From contig NZ_KB891849.1 in NCBI RefSeq assembly GCF_000373565.1, forward strand, positions 332,973 to 396,972: a stretch of DNA of 64,000 nt, given 5' to 3'. A model generated the notes under the pieces. That model ran no database searches. It worked only from the letters and a program-made list of their open reading frames with translations, and was not told the origin of the DNA. The translations under genes were made by a program, and so were the position numbers. The stretch is from Streptomyces sp. HmicA12. GTDB lineage: Bacteria > Actinomycetota > Actinomycetes > Streptomycetales > Streptomycetaceae. Below are positions 46,134 to 55,506 of the stretch, in pieces; positions within the stretch are counted from its first letter, which is position 1, and each line of letters opens with the position of its first letter.

Positions 46134-49100
46134 TCACCTACCGGACGCACACGTGAACTCGGCGTCCGCCCAGTCCCCGTGGTCCCCGGTCTTGGACCCG
46201 TTGGTGTCGGTGACCTTCAGGCGCAGGTGGCGCGCACCGGTCACGTCCACGTCGACCGGGACGGTGGCCGACGCCCCGGTCACCTCGGGCGAGGTCCACA
46301 GCACCTTGCCGTCGGCCTCGACGGAGAAGGCGACCTCGCCGTACCCGTTGATCTCGTCGTCGATCCCGACGTCCGCGGTCAGCCGGGTGCACTGCCGACC
46401 GAGATAGACCTCGATGTCGGAGTCGGCGTGCACGCCGATCCCCTTCTCGTACGTCTTCCCGGCGAGGGTGAGCGGGTGCCCGTCGGTGGCGCCGGACTCG
46501 CCGTTGCTGCGGTCGCGTTCGGCGGGCCCGTAGCCGTTGGTCGACGTCAGCCACTCCAGGTCGCTCGCCCAGGTGTCCCCCGCCGGTGGCTTCGGCATCA
46601 CGGAGACCGCGAAGTGCCCCTCGGAGGTGCGCTGTTGGCCCGCGGTGCGGTAGCGGGCGGTGGCGGTGAGGGCCTGCTCCCCCGCGGTGGCATCGCCGCT
46701 CGGGGTGAGGGCGACCTCGACGCGCCGCGTGCCGCCCGCAGGGATCCGGTCGACGGTGACGGCGTCCCCGGCCTTCCATCCGGCGGGAGCCTGTACGGCC
46801 ACGGCGACGTCGGTGGCGTCCTTCGTCCCCGCGGTGACGTCGACGGCGACCTCGCCCTCGACGCCCGCTCCCAACTCCTGGGCCACGGGCGCGGACACGG
46901 CCGCGTCGGCGCCCGGTACGGCCCCGCCCACGGCGGCGGTGTCCCGCAGATCGAGCGTGAAGTCCTGCCGGGTGGAGAGCGTCCCGGTCTTCACGCGCAC
47001 GACGCCACCCCGGTCGTCCGGGTCGTAGAACCAGCCACGCCCGGCCTTGTCGAACGCGCTCCTGGAGTCGAGACGCACCAACTTCTGCCCGTCCAGACGG
47101 ACTTGGCTCGGCGCGTCACCGGTGTGCACGGTGAAGGAGTAGGGCCGGGCGCTCTGCTTCCCGTCGTACGTCCCCTCACTGGCGCCGATCCGTACGCGCA
47201 CGTCGCCGGGTCCCGCCTTCGGCGCGGTGACCGTGGCGCGCTGCGTGGCGTAGGCGCCGCCGCGGTGGTCGCGGGTGACGCCGTCGTCCTCGTACAGCCG
47301 GAACGACGAGTTCCCCTGCGGGTACACGTCCCAGGCGACCTGCGCGTCCGCGCCCCGGTCGGCGTACGAACGGATTCCGGGCCACATCGGCACGGCGGCC
47401 CCGCCCTTCACGAACAGGGGCAGTGTGTCGAGCGGCGCGCTGTACCCGTCGATCGTGGTCGGCCCCTGGTAGACCCGCCCGGTCCAGTAGTCGGTCCAGG
47501 TCCCCTTGGGCAGGTAGATGCCGTCCCGCACGGCGGCGTCCTTGTAGACGGGCGCGACGAGGAAGTCCTCACCGGTCAGGAACTCGTACTTGGCGGCGTC
47601 GGTCGCGGCCTTCGGATCGTCCGGGTACTCCAGCGCGAGCGGCCGCACGGCGCCGACGCCGGTCTCGGTGGCCTCGTGCGCGTACGAGTACAGGTAGGGC
47701 AGCAGCGACTCGTGCAGCTTCAGGTACTTCCGGTTGACCGTCGTGTACGGCTCGCCCTGCCGGAACGGCTGCTTGTCGCTCGCCGCCCACCCGTCCATGG
47801 TCATGGTCACCGGCAGCAGCGACTTCCACTGCAGGTCGCGTACGTACGTCTTGGGGCTGCCGCCGAAGATGCCGTCGACGTCACCCGTCGTGTAGGCGAG
47901 GCCGGACATGGTGGCGCCGGCGTAGGTCGGGATCTGCCAGCGGATGTAGTCCCAGGAACCGGACTGGTCCCCCGACCACTGGACGCCGCAGCGCTGGGCA
48001 CCGGCCCAGCTCTCGGGCGCCCAGGTGAACCCGCGGGCGTCGGAGTTGTCCTCGATCCCCCGGTAGGCGTCCTTGCAGCCGTCGAGCGCGAACTTGTACC
48101 CGGCGCCGACCCACGCGACGTCGAGCTTGGCGACGCGCTGGCCCGCCTTCACCTGGTCGGCGATCTTGTCGATGCCGTCCTCGGTCCAGAGCCCGAGCTG
48201 TGCCTTGTCCGCCTGGAGGCCCTTGGCGGTCTCGGCGAGGTTCTCGTACCCGCAGCCGTAGCCGTCGTTGACCAGCATCCAGCCCAGCGGCATGTCGTTC
48301 GCGACGTACTCCTCGGAGATCTTGAGCGCGTCGAGGGTGTGCCGCTCGCCCCGGTTGGCGTTGTGCAGATAGCAGTCGGCGTCGCCGATCTCCAGCCCGT
48401 AGATCGGGGGCAGGAACGGCTTCCCGGTCAGTTTCGTGTACTGCCCGATGACGTCCTTGGCGCTGTCGTCACCGCTGCCCGCGAAGTAGTACGCGTCGAA
48501 GCGGCGCTCCTTGGCGGCGGCGGTGACGGGCTCGCCGAAGGTGTACGTGTTGGGCGCGTAGGTGTTGCGGAAGACGCCGTATCCGGCCGAGGAGAGGTAG
48601 AAGGGAACGGAGTTGGGGTGACCCCCGTCGTCCCAGTCGTAGTCGACCTCGGCCTCGACGGTCTGCCCGCGCAGGCTGGTGTTGCCGCGCCCGTTCTGCA
48701 TGCCCACGCCGTAGAACTGCTCGTCGCCGCCGCGGTCGAGGGTCTGCGTGGTGGAGTCGGCGCCCCAGCTGACGGGCTCGCTCTCGGCCCACAGCTCGGT
48801 GCCGTCGTTCCTGAACAGGGCGAAACGCAGCGGGGACTTGTAGGCGCGCAGGGTGACCTTGGCGCTGCTCAGTTCGTACCGGTCGCCGCGGTCCTTCCAG
48901 CGGGTGGCGGGCGGCGCGCCCTGCGGCAGGACGATGTCGTCGCCGACGGGATCACTGAACGTCCCGTCCGGGGCGACCTCGATCCGGAAGCTCTCGGAAC
49001 TCACGAAGCTGACGCGGGCCTCGGCGGGCCCGGCGTCGAAGGTGTAGCGGGCCTTGTCCGGATGGAATCCGGTGACATCGCCGAGGGCGCCGGGTTCGTC

Positions 49101-49223
49101 GGCGGCCCGGGCCGACTGCCCGGGCCCGGCGAGAGCGGCCGCGAACCCGATCAGGGCCACGGCGACCAAGGATCTGAGACGTACGGAACGTCTTAGCGTG
49201 CTCGATGCTGATCGCATGGCCAT
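46134..49223 (-). CDS. Secreted GH31 glycosidase with NEW3 and NPCBM domains
   Basis: 1029 residues. Signal peptide with an Arg-rich start and cleavage near SARA|ADEP (about residue 41). The GH31 barrel carries nucleophile D368 in KLDVAWVG and acid/base D419 in WSGDQSGSW; FYGVGMQNG and LPLFVKGGAAVPM flank it. A NEW3-type beta domain (about 790-880) and an NPCBM carbohydrate-binding domain (about 890-1029, KTYEKGIGVHADS) follow. Likely an extracellular alpha-galactosidase or alpha-glucosidase. No sugar transporter is adjacent. No clear ribosome site precedes ATG 49223; the second ATG (49217) is an alternative. Confidence 0.9.
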   Translation of the reverse strand: MAMRSASSTLRRSVRLRSLVAVALIGFAAALAGPGQSARAADEPGALGDVTGFHPDKARYTFDAGPAEARVSFVSSESFRIEVAPDGTFSDPVGDDIVLPQGAPPATRWKDRGDRYELSSAKVTLRAYKSPLRFALFRNDGTELWAESEPVSWGADSTTQTLDRGGDEQFYGVGMQNGRGNTSLRGQTVEAEVDYDWDDGGHPNSVPFYLSSAGYGVFRNTYAPNTYTFGEPVTAAAKERRFDAYYFAGSGDDSAKDVIGQYTKLTGKPFLPPIYGLEIGDADCYLHNANRGERHTLDALKISEEYVANDMPLGWMLVNDGYGCGYENLAETAKGLQADKAQLGLWTEDGIDKIADQVKAGQRVAKLDVAWVGAGYKFALDGCKDAYRGIEDNSDARGFTWAPESWAGAQRCGVQWSGDQSGSWDYIRWQIPTYAGATMSGLAYTTGDVDGIFGGSPKTYVRDLQWKSLLPVTMTMDGWAASDKQPFRQGEPYTTVNRKYLKLHESLLPYLYSYAHEATETGVGAVRPLALEYPDDPKAATDAAKYEFLTGEDFLVAPVYKDAAVRDGIYLPKGTWTDYWTGRVYQGPTTIDGYSAPLDTLPLFVKGGAAVPMWPGIRSYADRGADAQVAWDVYPQGNSSFRLYEDDGVTRDHRGGAYATQRATVTAPKAGPGDVRVRIGASEGTYDGKQSARPYSFTVHTGDAPSQVRLDGQKLVRLDSRSAFDKAGRGWFYDPDDRGGVVRVKTGTLSTRQDFTLDLRDTAAVGGAVPGADAAVSAPVAQELGAGVEGEVAVDVTAGTKDATDVAVAVQAPAGWKAGDAVTVDRIPAGGTRRVEVALTPSGDATAGEQALTATARYRTAGQQRTSEGHFAVSVMPKPPAGDTWASDLEWLTSTNGYGPAERDRSNGESGATDGHPLTLAGKTYEKGIGVHADSDIEVYLGRQCTRLTADVGIDDEINGYGEVAFSVEADGKVLWTSPEVTGASATVPVDVDVTGARHLRLKVTDTNGSKTGDHGDWADAEFTCASGR

Positions 49224-49265
49224 GGTTTAGCGCACAAACGAGCACGGCGCCAGAGTGCGCATGCG

Positions 49266-49342
49266 AGAGCCCCTCCGGTGATCGAGGAGCGGTGTCCGGG
49301 GCAGAGCCCCGCGACCTCAACTCATCGCCCCGGAGGGGCTCT
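49266..49342. terminator. Long-stem hairpin downstream of mshC
   Basis: Perfect 13-nt arms (49266-49278 and 49330-49342) enclose 51 nt that contain a second hairpin (GGGGCAGAGCCCC). It lies 23 bp beyond the mshC stop and is probably the mshC terminator. Confidence 0.5.
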
Positions 49343-49365
49343 TCGGAACGGGTGGGACGGGAACC

Positions 49366-50595
49366 TTAAAGAGCGACCCCGAGGAGAGCGTCGACGGCAC
49401 GCGAGACAACACCCGGCGCGCCCTCGTCCGAGCCGCCTTCGGCGTCCTGCAGCTCGGCCCACCGGTCGACGGCGGCCAGCGCGGCAGGCGCGTCCAGGTC
49501 GTTCGAGAGCGCCTCCCGGATCTCCTCGACGAGCGCCTCCGCGGCGGGCCCGTCGGGTCGCGACACGGCCGCACGCCACCGCCCGAGCCGGGCCACGGCG
49601 TCGGCCAGCACCTGATCGGTCCACTCCCAGTCGGACCGGTAGTGGTGGGCGAGCAGCGCGAGCCGGATGGCGGCCGGGTCGACCCCGTCGCGCCGCAGCT
49701 GCGACACGAAGACGAGGTTGCCCTTGGACTTGGACATCTTCTCGCCGTCGAGCCCGACCATGCCGGCGTGCACGTACGCCTTGGCCATCGGGAACTCGCC
49801 GGTCAGCGCCTGCGCGTGCGAGGCGCCCATCTCGTGGTGCGGGAAGGCCAGGTCGGATCCGCCGCCCTGGACGTCGAAGCCCATGCCGAGGTGGTCGAGG
49901 GCGATGGCAACACACTCGATGTGCCAGCCGGGGCGCCCCTGCCCCAGGGAGCCGCCGTCCCAGCTCGGCTCGCCCTCACGGGCGGCCATCCAGAGCATCG
50001 GGTCGAGCGGGTTCTTCTTGCCCGGACGGTCCGGGTCACCACCCCGCTCGGCGGAGAGGAGCCGCATCGCGGCGGCGTCCAGGTTCGAGACGGACCCGAA
50101 GTGCGGGTCGGACTCGACGGAGAAGTAGATGTCGCCCTCGAGCTCGTAGGCGGCACCGGCGTCGCGCAGTCGCTCGACGAGCGGCACGATGCCGGGTATC
50201 GCCTCGACTGCGCCGATGTAGTGCTGCGGCGGCAGCATCCGCAGGGCGGTCATGTCCTCGCGGAACAGGGCGGTCTCGCGCTCGGCGAGGCCCTCCCAGT
50301 CGATGCCGTCGCGCACGGCCCGCTCCAGCAGAGGGTCATCGACGTCCGTCACGTTCTGGACGTAGTGAACCTGCCGCTTGGTGTCGAGCCACACGCGCTG
50401 CACCAGGTCGAACGCGTTGTAGGTCGCCGCGTGACCCATGTGGGTCGCGTCGTACGGCGTGATGCCGCAGACGTAGATACGGGCGACGGGACCGGGGGCG
50501 AGAGTGACGAGCCCCTCGGTCGCGGTGTCGTGGATCCTCAGGTCGCGGCCCTTGCCAGGCAGGGCGGGGACCTCAGAAGCGGGCCAGGCATGCAT
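49366..50595 (-). CDS. mshC: L-cysteine:GlcN-Ins ligase MshC (mycothiol biosynthesis)
   Basis: 409 residues, the length typical of MshC. It joins cysteine to 1D-myo-inosityl glucosaminide with ATP. It is a cysteinyl-tRNA synthetase relative without the tRNA-binding domain: HIGH-like THMGHAA in GITPYDATHMGHAATY, zinc Cys in YVCGITP, and the signature loop KMSKSKGN. Mycothiol is the main actinobacterial thiol. A TAGGCT hexamer ends 6 nt before the ATG with no Shine-Dalgarno, so the message is probably leaderless. Confidence 0.95.
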   Translation of the reverse strand: MHAWPASEVPALPGKGRDLRIHDTATEGLVTLAPGPVARIYVCGITPYDATHMGHAATYNAFDLVQRVWLDTKRQVHYVQNVTDVDDPLLERAVRDGIDWEGLAERETALFREDMTALRMLPPQHYIGAVEAIPGIVPLVERLRDAGAAYELEGDIYFSVESDPHFGSVSNLDAAAMRLLSAERGGDPDRPGKKNPLDPMLWMAAREGEPSWDGGSLGQGRPGWHIECVAIALDHLGMGFDVQGGGSDLAFPHHEMGASHAQALTGEFPMAKAYVHAGMVGLDGEKMSKSKGNLVFVSQLRRDGVDPAAIRLALLAHHYRSDWEWTDQVLADAVARLGRWRAAVSRPDGPAAEALVEEIREALSNDLDAPAALAAVDRWAELQDAEGGSDEGAPGVVSRAVDALLGVAL

Positions 50596-50601
50596 GTCAT
50601 G

Positions 50602-50607
50602 AGCCTA
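50602..50607 (-). promoter_or_regulatory. -10 element of a leaderless mshC transcript
   Basis: Minus-strand TAGGCT, 6 nt before the ATG. That spacing would put the transcription start at the A of the start codon. No good -35 is visible. Confidence 0.45.
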
Positions 50608-50708
50608 ACCGGACGGTGCTTCCGTATACGAACCGGACCAGGCCTGATGGCCGACAAGGCGCTCTTGCGCGATCATCCCGGGCCCGCTAGACGGCTCTCT
50701 GCGCCCCG

Positions 50709-51155
50709 CTACGCGGCGAGCGTGGCCCGGATGCCGTCCGAGAGCCCGAAGTGGCGTATGCCGTGCAGCAGATAGGCGCGCAGGGTGCACACGAAGTACG
50801 TCCAGCCCTGCGTCTGCCCGGCCGCCCGGGCCGCGCCCTCGATCCCGTCGTCCATCGGCTGCTCGGTGATGGTGAGCGCGGTGGCCCCGCCCGACGTCCC
50901 GGCCGGTGCCAGCTCGATGGTGACCTGCCCGCCCGGCCAGCTCCACGAGACGAGCCGATCGGGCTCGATCTCGCCCATCTCGACGTCGAACTCCACGTCG
51001 ACATGGGGAAAGCTCCAGGTCACGGTGGTTCCGGGCACCATCGGCGCGGACGTGCGCTCGACGAAGAAACCCGACAGTCCCTCGACCGTGACGATGGCCT
51101 CGAAGACGTCCTTCACCGGGCGGTCGATCCGGTCCTCGACAATCAGCTTGGTCAT
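50709..51155 (-). CDS. SRPBCC/AHSA1-like domain protein
   Basis: 148 residues. START-like helix-grip fold of the AHSA1/CalC group: VEDRIDRPVKDVFEAI at the start, VTWSF..VDVEFDVE in the middle and LTITEQP...WTYFVCTLRAYL near the end. These proteins bind small hydrophobic ligands or act on chaperones; function here unknown. ATG 51155 gives MTKLIVED behind GGGGG. It is on the same strand as mshC and the kinase-like gene, 113 bp from mshC. Confidence 0.85.
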   Translation of the reverse strand: MTKLIVEDRIDRPVKDVFEAIVTVEGLSGFFVERTSAPMVPGTTVTWSFPHVDVEFDVEMGEIEPDRLVSWSWPGGQVTIELAPAGTSGGATALTITEQPMDDGIEGAARAAGQTQGWTYFVCTLRAYLLHGIRHFGLSDGIRATLAA

Positions 51156-51229
51156 GCCCCCGAACGTAGCCCCGGCCTCTGACAATCGCCTCTGGACGGA
51201 ACGAAGCCGCAGGTCAACCAGGGTTGAGC

Positions 51230-52066
51230 TCAGATCGGCGGCCACGGGATCGCGGGCCACTCCCCGCTCGGCTCCCGGTGCCGGCCGGACTTCAGCAGCG
51301 CGGCCACCCGCTCCCGTACGGCGTCCAGCTCGGCCCCGGTGATCAGCTCGCCCAGCCGTGCCGCGAGCGGCTCGCCCTCCCTCAGGCGGTCGCGCAGCGC
51401 CTCCAGGGCCGCGGTCGCCTCCTCGGTCAGCGGGTCCCCGGCCCAGCCCCACAGGAGCGTGCGCAGCTTGTCCTCGACGTTGAAGGTGACGCCGTGATCG
51501 ATGCCGTACAGCCGCGCCTCGGCGTCGACGAGCAGGTGCCCGCCCTTGCGGTCGCCGTTGTTGATCACCGCGTCGAGCACGGCGAGCCGGCGCAGCCGCA
51601 CGTCGTCGGCGTGCACGAGCAGCGCGGTGCGCCCCTCGCCGACCTCGGCGAACCCGATGGCCTTCCAGCCGTCCTCGGGCTCCTCGGCCTCCACCAGCGC
51701 CAGCAGCCCGCCGTCCTGCGACGGCTCCTCGGGGGTGTCGATCCACAGCTGGCACATGCCCTCGCCGTACGGCCCGTCGCGCAGCACCGTGGGCGGCACG
51801 AGGCCCCAGCCGAGCGCCTCGGACACCTCGTAGGCGGCCACCTCGCGCTGCGCGAGCGTGCCGTCGGGGAAGTCCCACAGCGGGCGCTCGCCGCGGACCG
51901 GCTTGTAGACGCACGAGGCCTCGTCGCCCTCGAACGTGACGGTGCACAGCAGCACGGCGTTCGACGCGTCGCGGATCTGTCCCTCCACGTGGAGCTCCCC
52001 ACGGGTGAGGAGCTCCAGGTCGCGGGCCGTCACGCGCCGCGCCGGTATCCGTTCTGGCGCGGACAT
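51230..52066 (-). CDS. SCO1664-type PI3/4-kinase-like protein
   Basis: 278 residues of an actinobacterial family related to phosphatidylinositol 3-/4-kinases. The nucleotide-binding lysine is likely in SCVYKPVRGE; VINNGDRKGGHLL is the catalytic-loop equivalent and YGIDHGVTFN the metal-binding equivalent. Whether it phosphorylates a lipid, a protein or a small molecule is unknown. ATG 52066 follows GGAGGGACAC and overlaps the end of the DUF3090 gene by 37 bp, so translation is coupled. The DUF3090 and phosphatase genes form its usual neighbourhood, also in mycobacteria. Confidence 0.88.
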   Translation of the reverse strand: MSAPERIPARRVTARDLELLTRGELHVEGQIRDASNAVLLCTVTFEGDEASCVYKPVRGERPLWDFPDGTLAQREVAAYEVSEALGWGLVPPTVLRDGPYGEGMCQLWIDTPEEPSQDGGLLALVEAEEPEDGWKAIGFAEVGEGRTALLVHADDVRLRRLAVLDAVINNGDRKGGHLLVDAEARLYGIDHGVTFNVEDKLRTLLWGWAGDPLTEEATAALEALRDRLREGEPLAARLGELITGAELDAVRERVAALLKSGRHREPSGEWPAIPWPPI

Positions 52067-52620
52067 ACGTGTCCCTCCGGGTCGAGCGGCAGGCTGCACA
52101 GCGGGCACGGCGGACGGCCCGCGTTCACGACGTCCAGGGCCCGCTTGGCGAAGGCGCGGGCCTGGATGCCGGTGAGACGGACCCGCAGCATCGGCGGGCC
52201 GTTCTCCTCGTCCTGGAGAAGTTTTTCCTCGGCCTCCGCCAGGTCCTCCTCGGAGTCGGCGTCCAGCTCGACGAGAGCCTGCGCCTCGACGATCATGCGC
52301 TGCTCGTCGCCGTCCCAGGCCAGGGCCATGGTGCCGACCCGGAACTCCTCCTCGACGGGGGCGTCGAGCGGGGCCGTGTCGGCGATCTCGTTGGGGGCCA
52401 CGGCCGGCACCGGAGCATTGCCGCCGCTGCGCCGCACGACCTCGTCGAGCAGCTCGTCCATGCGCTCGGCGAGCGCGGCCACCTGGGTCTTCTCCAGCGC
52501 CACGCTGGTCACCCGGGGCCCTTCCGAGGCCTGCAGGAAGAAGGTGCGGCGCCCGGGGAGCCCGACCGTACCGGCCACGAAACGCTCCGGAGGGTCGTAG
52601 AGGAACACCTGACGGGACAC
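52030..52620 (-). CDS. DUF3090-family protein
   Basis: 196 residues. Conserved actinobacterial protein (start VFLYDPPERFVAGTVGLPG). The C-terminus has a four-cysteine/His zinc-ribbon-like segment, CPLCSLPLDPEGHVCP, suggesting metal binding. Function unknown; always near the kinase-like and histidine-phosphatase genes, as I recall, including the mycobacterial Rv2134c region. GTG 52620 follows GGAGACAGGAC. The middle (about 60-140) is acidic and variable. Confidence 0.9.
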   Translation of the reverse strand: MSRQVFLYDPPERFVAGTVGLPGRRTFFLQASEGPRVTSVALEKTQVAALAERMDELLDEVVRRSGGNAPVPAVAPNEIADTAPLDAPVEEEFRVGTMALAWDGDEQRMIVEAQALVELDADSEEDLAEAEEKLLQDEENGPPMLRVRLTGIQARAFAKRALDVVNAGRPPCPLCSLPLDPEGHVCPRQNGYRRGA

Positions 52621-52722
52621 GTCCTGTCTCCATGGGGATCTGGGGATCGACTGGCTGGGCCCGGCCGCGGGCGGCCGGATCCGACTGTGCTTACGGCTGC
52701 TTCACCCTACTGCGGCCGACGA

Positions 52723-53409
52723 TCACGGTGCGCCCGCGCCGCCCCCGACGGGCGCGTTCGGGCTCTGCGGCTCCTCGCGCGGCGCCAGCGACGCGAAGTC
52801 CCCTGTGTCACCGAGGCGTACGAGAAAAGGGCGCAGACGTGTGTAACGGATCGCGGTGACGGAACACGGCTCTACAGAGATCCGCTGAAAGAGGTCCAGA
52901 TGCAGTCCGAGAGCGTCCGCCACAAGGGACTTGATGATGTCGCCGTGCGAACACATGACATACACGGCGTCGCTGCCGTGATCGCGCTCCACGCGCGCGT
53001 TCCACTCACGTACCGCCTCCGCGGCCCGGTGCTGCATCTGCCGCATGGACTCCCCGCCGGGGAAGGCCGCGGCCGTCGGGTGCTGCTGCACGACCTCCAT
53101 GAGCGGCTCGCCGGCCAGCTCGGCGAGCTTGCGGCCCGACCAGTCCCCGTAGTCGCACTCGCCGATGCGGTCGTCGGTGTGCGCGGTCAGTTCGGGCCGC
53201 GCGGCGAGCAGCGGTGCGACGGTCTCCCGGCAGCGCTGCAGCGGGCTGCTGACGACCTCGGAGAGGGGCAGGTCCTTGAGCCGCTCGGGGAGCGTCGCGG
53301 CCTGCGCGGTACCGCGCTCGTCGAGGGCCACGCCGGGGGTCCACCCGGCCAGCAGACCCGCGGTGTTGGCGGTGGAGCGTCCGTGACGGACGAGGATCAG
53401 CGTGGGCAT
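52723..53409 (-). CDS. Histidine phosphatase (phosphoglycerate mutase-like, MSMEG_4193 type)
   Basis: 228 residues. RHG catalytic motif at 8-10 (LVRHGRST), second His in MCSHGDIIK, and the Glu/Arg pair in SSPLQRCRET and ECDYGDW. Likely a broad phosphomonoesterase rather than a glycolytic mutase. The last 30 residues are Pro/Gly-rich and disordered. ATG 53409 (MPTLIL) is the natural family start. It lies 102 bp upstream of the DUF3090 gene on the same strand and is divergent from corA. Confidence 0.9.
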   Translation of the reverse strand: MPTLILVRHGRSTANTAGLLAGWTPGVALDERGTAQAATLPERLKDLPLSEVVSSPLQRCRETVAPLLAARPELTAHTDDRIGECDYGDWSGRKLAELAGEPLMEVVQQHPTAAAFPGGESMRQMQHRAAEAVREWNARVERDHGSDAVYVMCSHGDIIKSLVADALGLHLDLFQRISVEPCSVTAIRYTRLRPFLVRLGDTGDFASLAPREEPQSPNAPVGGGAGAP

Positions 53410-53471
53410 GGGAGCCACCCTAGGCGCAGAAGGAAGTGCGACCGGTCCGGCCCCTGGGAAGAATGGCCTAC

Positions 53472-54479
53472 ATGATCGTCGACTGCGCCGTGTACCGGGA
53501 CGGGCGCCGCACCGAGGGCCCGTCGGACCTCTCCGAGCTCTCCGACGCCCTGGACGAGGCGCGGGCGACCGGCGACGCCTTCCTGTGGATCGGGCTGCAC
53601 GAGGCGACCGAGGCCGAGTTCGACCGGGTGACCCAGGAGTTCGGCCTGCATCCGCTGGCCGTCGAGGACGCCCTGAAGGCGCACCAGCGGCCGAAGCTGG
53701 AGGTCTACGACGACTCGCTGTTCGTGGTCCTCAAGCCGGTCGTGTACGAGCCGCAGAGCGACAAGGTGTCCTCGGGCGAGGTGATGCTGTTCGTCGGCGA
53801 CTCGTTCGTGGTGACCGTGCGGCACGGCGAGGGAGCGCCCCTGACGGCCGTACGGCAGCGTCTGGAGAAGGACCCGGAGTTCCTCGGGCACGGTCCCACG
53901 GCGGTGCTGTACGCGATCGCGGACGCCACCGTCGACCACTACCTGGAGGTCGCGGCCGAGCTGCAGACCGACCTGGAGGAGCTGGAGGCGGAGGTCTTCT
54001 CGCCGGACGGCGGCGGCTCGCGGGACACGGCGTCGCGGATCTACGCCTTCAAGCGGCAGATCGTCGAATTCCGGCGCGCCACGGGCCCGTTGGCGCTGCC
54101 GATGGCCCGGCTCGCGGGGATCGGCCCGTTCCCGATGACCGTCCCGTTCGTGGACGGTGAGGCGCAGCCCTTCTTCCGTGACGTGCACGACCACCTGACG
54201 CGCGTGAACGAGTCCGTGGACGGCCTGGACCGCCTCGTGACGGACATCCTGTCCGCGCATCTCGCGCAGATGAGCGTGCGGCAGAACGACGACATGCGGA
54301 AGATCTCCGCGTGGGCGGCGATGGCCGCGGTGCCCACGATGATCGCGGGCATCTACGGCATGAACTTCGACCACATGCCGGAGCTGCACTGGGTGTGGTC
54401 GTACCCGGCGGTGGTCGCGCTGATGGCTCTCCTGGAACTGCTCCTGTACCGGATGTTCAAGCGCCGCGGGTGGCTGTAG
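53472..54479 (+). CDS. corA: CorA-family magnesium/divalent cation channel
   Basis: 335 residues from the ATG at 53472 (GGGAAGA about 10 nt upstream; 53463 is an alternative). Large cytoplasmic funnel domain (1-270) followed by two membrane helices; the first ends in YGMNF, the GMN selectivity motif, and a short loop leads to the second helix and the basic tail FKRRGW. Forms pentamers in homologues and imports Mg2+ or Co2+. Monocistronic by arrangement. Confidence 0.93.
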   Translation: MIVDCAVYRDGRRTEGPSDLSELSDALDEARATGDAFLWIGLHEATEAEFDRVTQEFGLHPLAVEDALKAHQRPKLEVYDDSLFVVLKPVVYEPQSDKVSSGEVMLFVGDSFVVTVRHGEGAPLTAVRQRLEKDPEFLGHGPTAVLYAIADATVDHYLEVAAELQTDLEELEAEVFSPDGGGSRDTASRIYAFKRQIVEFRRATGPLALPMARLAGIGPFPMTVPFVDGEAQPFFRDVHDHLTRVNESVDGLDRLVTDILSAHLAQMSVRQNDDMRKISAWAAMAAVPTMIAGIYGMNFDHMPELHWVWSYPAVVALMALLELLLYRMFKRRGWL

Positions 54480-54500
54480 GCGGTTCGCTCGGGGACGGCC

Positions 54501-55289
54501 TCAGGCGAACTCGACCGAGGTCGTCGCGGGGCCGCCGAGCGCGTCACGGCGTTCCGGCATCTTCAGGGAGACCATGCGCCGCCATCCGCCGAGGCGTTCG
54601 TACGCGTACACGGCGTGGATCCCGGCGGCGAGCACGCCCGCCTTCGCCGCGTTCCAGCCCAGGACGCGCCCCATGTGGTCCATGACGGCGAGCGAGACGT
54701 CCCGGTAGACGGCGATCTCCGCGAGGGCGCACTCCCGGAGGATCCGCTGAATGGTGCGGCCGTGGCCCGCGTACGCGAGGCGGAGCAGTTCCTCGTGGCA
54801 GTAGGCGAGGTGGTTGTCCTCGTCGTTGGAGATCATCTTCACCGCTCGGCCGATGTCGGGGTGGCCGGAGAAGTGCTTGCGCAGCAGTTCCATCTGCTCG
54901 GAGGCGCGCTGCTCGGTGACGCGGCTGTGCGCCAGGTACGTGACGACGTCCACCACGGACAGCGGTTCGTCGCGCTTGAGCCGCTCATGGGCGAGACCGA
55001 TGCCGTGCTTCTCCAGGAGCATCGTGTAGTCGGCCTCGGGCGGGACGGGCACCGGCTCCAGACCGCGCTTCTTCATGAGGGCGTCGAAAATGCGCCCGTG
55101 CTTGTCCTCGTCGGCCCCGTGCCGGGCCACCTTGGGCGCGAGGGCCCGCTCGCTCGCGGGGACGAGGGCGGCGATCCGGCCGTTCTCCCAGCCGCCCTGT
55201 GACTCGCCGCCGGCCGCGATGGAGCAGAATAGCCGGAACGACTCGTCGTTGTCGATGATCTCCTGGAACAAGCTCTTGGCCGACAGCAT
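54501..55289 (-). CDS. Ferritin-like superfamily protein
   Basis: 262 residues, mostly helical. Two metal-binding-type pairs occur in ADEDKHGRIFD and NDEDNHLAYCHEEL (ExxH-like), fitting a ferritin-like or di-iron carboxylate four-helix bundle. Conserved in Streptomyces; function unknown, perhaps iron or oxidative-stress related. ATG 55289 follows GGAGGTATCACG. A CGTTC-N5-GAACG dyad lies 24 bp upstream of the start. Confidence 0.8.
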   Translation of the reverse strand: MLSAKSLFQEIIDNDESFRLFCSIAAGGESQGGWENGRIAALVPASERALAPKVARHGADEDKHGRIFDALMKKRGLEPVPVPPEADYTMLLEKHGIGLAHERLKRDEPLSVVDVVTYLAHSRVTEQRASEQMELLRKHFSGHPDIGRAVKMISNDEDNHLAYCHEELLRLAYAGHGRTIQRILRECALAEIAVYRDVSLAVMDHMGRVLGWNAAKAGVLAAGIHAVYAYERLGGWRRMVSLKMPERRDALGGPATTSVEFA

Positions 55290-55312
55290 CGTGATACCTC
55301 CATGCCTCCACA

Positions 55313-55327
55313 CGTTCGCAAAGAACG
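55313..55327. promoter_or_regulatory. Inverted repeat ahead of the ferritin-like gene
   Basis: CGTTC and GAACG arms with a 5-nt spacer, 24 bp from the start codon; a TTGACT lies just upstream on the minus strand. Possible operator. Confidence 0.35.
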
Positions 55328-55445
55328 AGTCAAATGCGGTAGGCGGTGGCAGGCAACAGGTATGACGGACAACTCCGCCGAAAGGAGGATCCGTGCCCGG
55401 AACAGAGGCGTAACCGTGGGCCGGATGGCGCGTTGTTCTCCGTGA

Positions 55446-55487
55446 CGGCCGTGGCGGGGAAGACCCCCCGAGCCCCCACCACGGCCG
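55446..55487 (-). terminator. Hairpin downstream of the F420-type oxidoreductase gene
   Basis: 9-bp arms (55446-55454 and 55479-55487), 20 bp beyond the stop at 55507, with an inner loop that can also pair. No T-run. Confidence 0.45.
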
Positions 55488-55506
55488 CGGACCTCTTTCG
55501 CTCCCC

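Noticed and set aside
46131..49196. A 1000-codon plus-strand frame opposite the GH31 gene
   Set aside because: Shadow of a secreted glycosidase with intact catalytic residues and signal peptide on the other strand.
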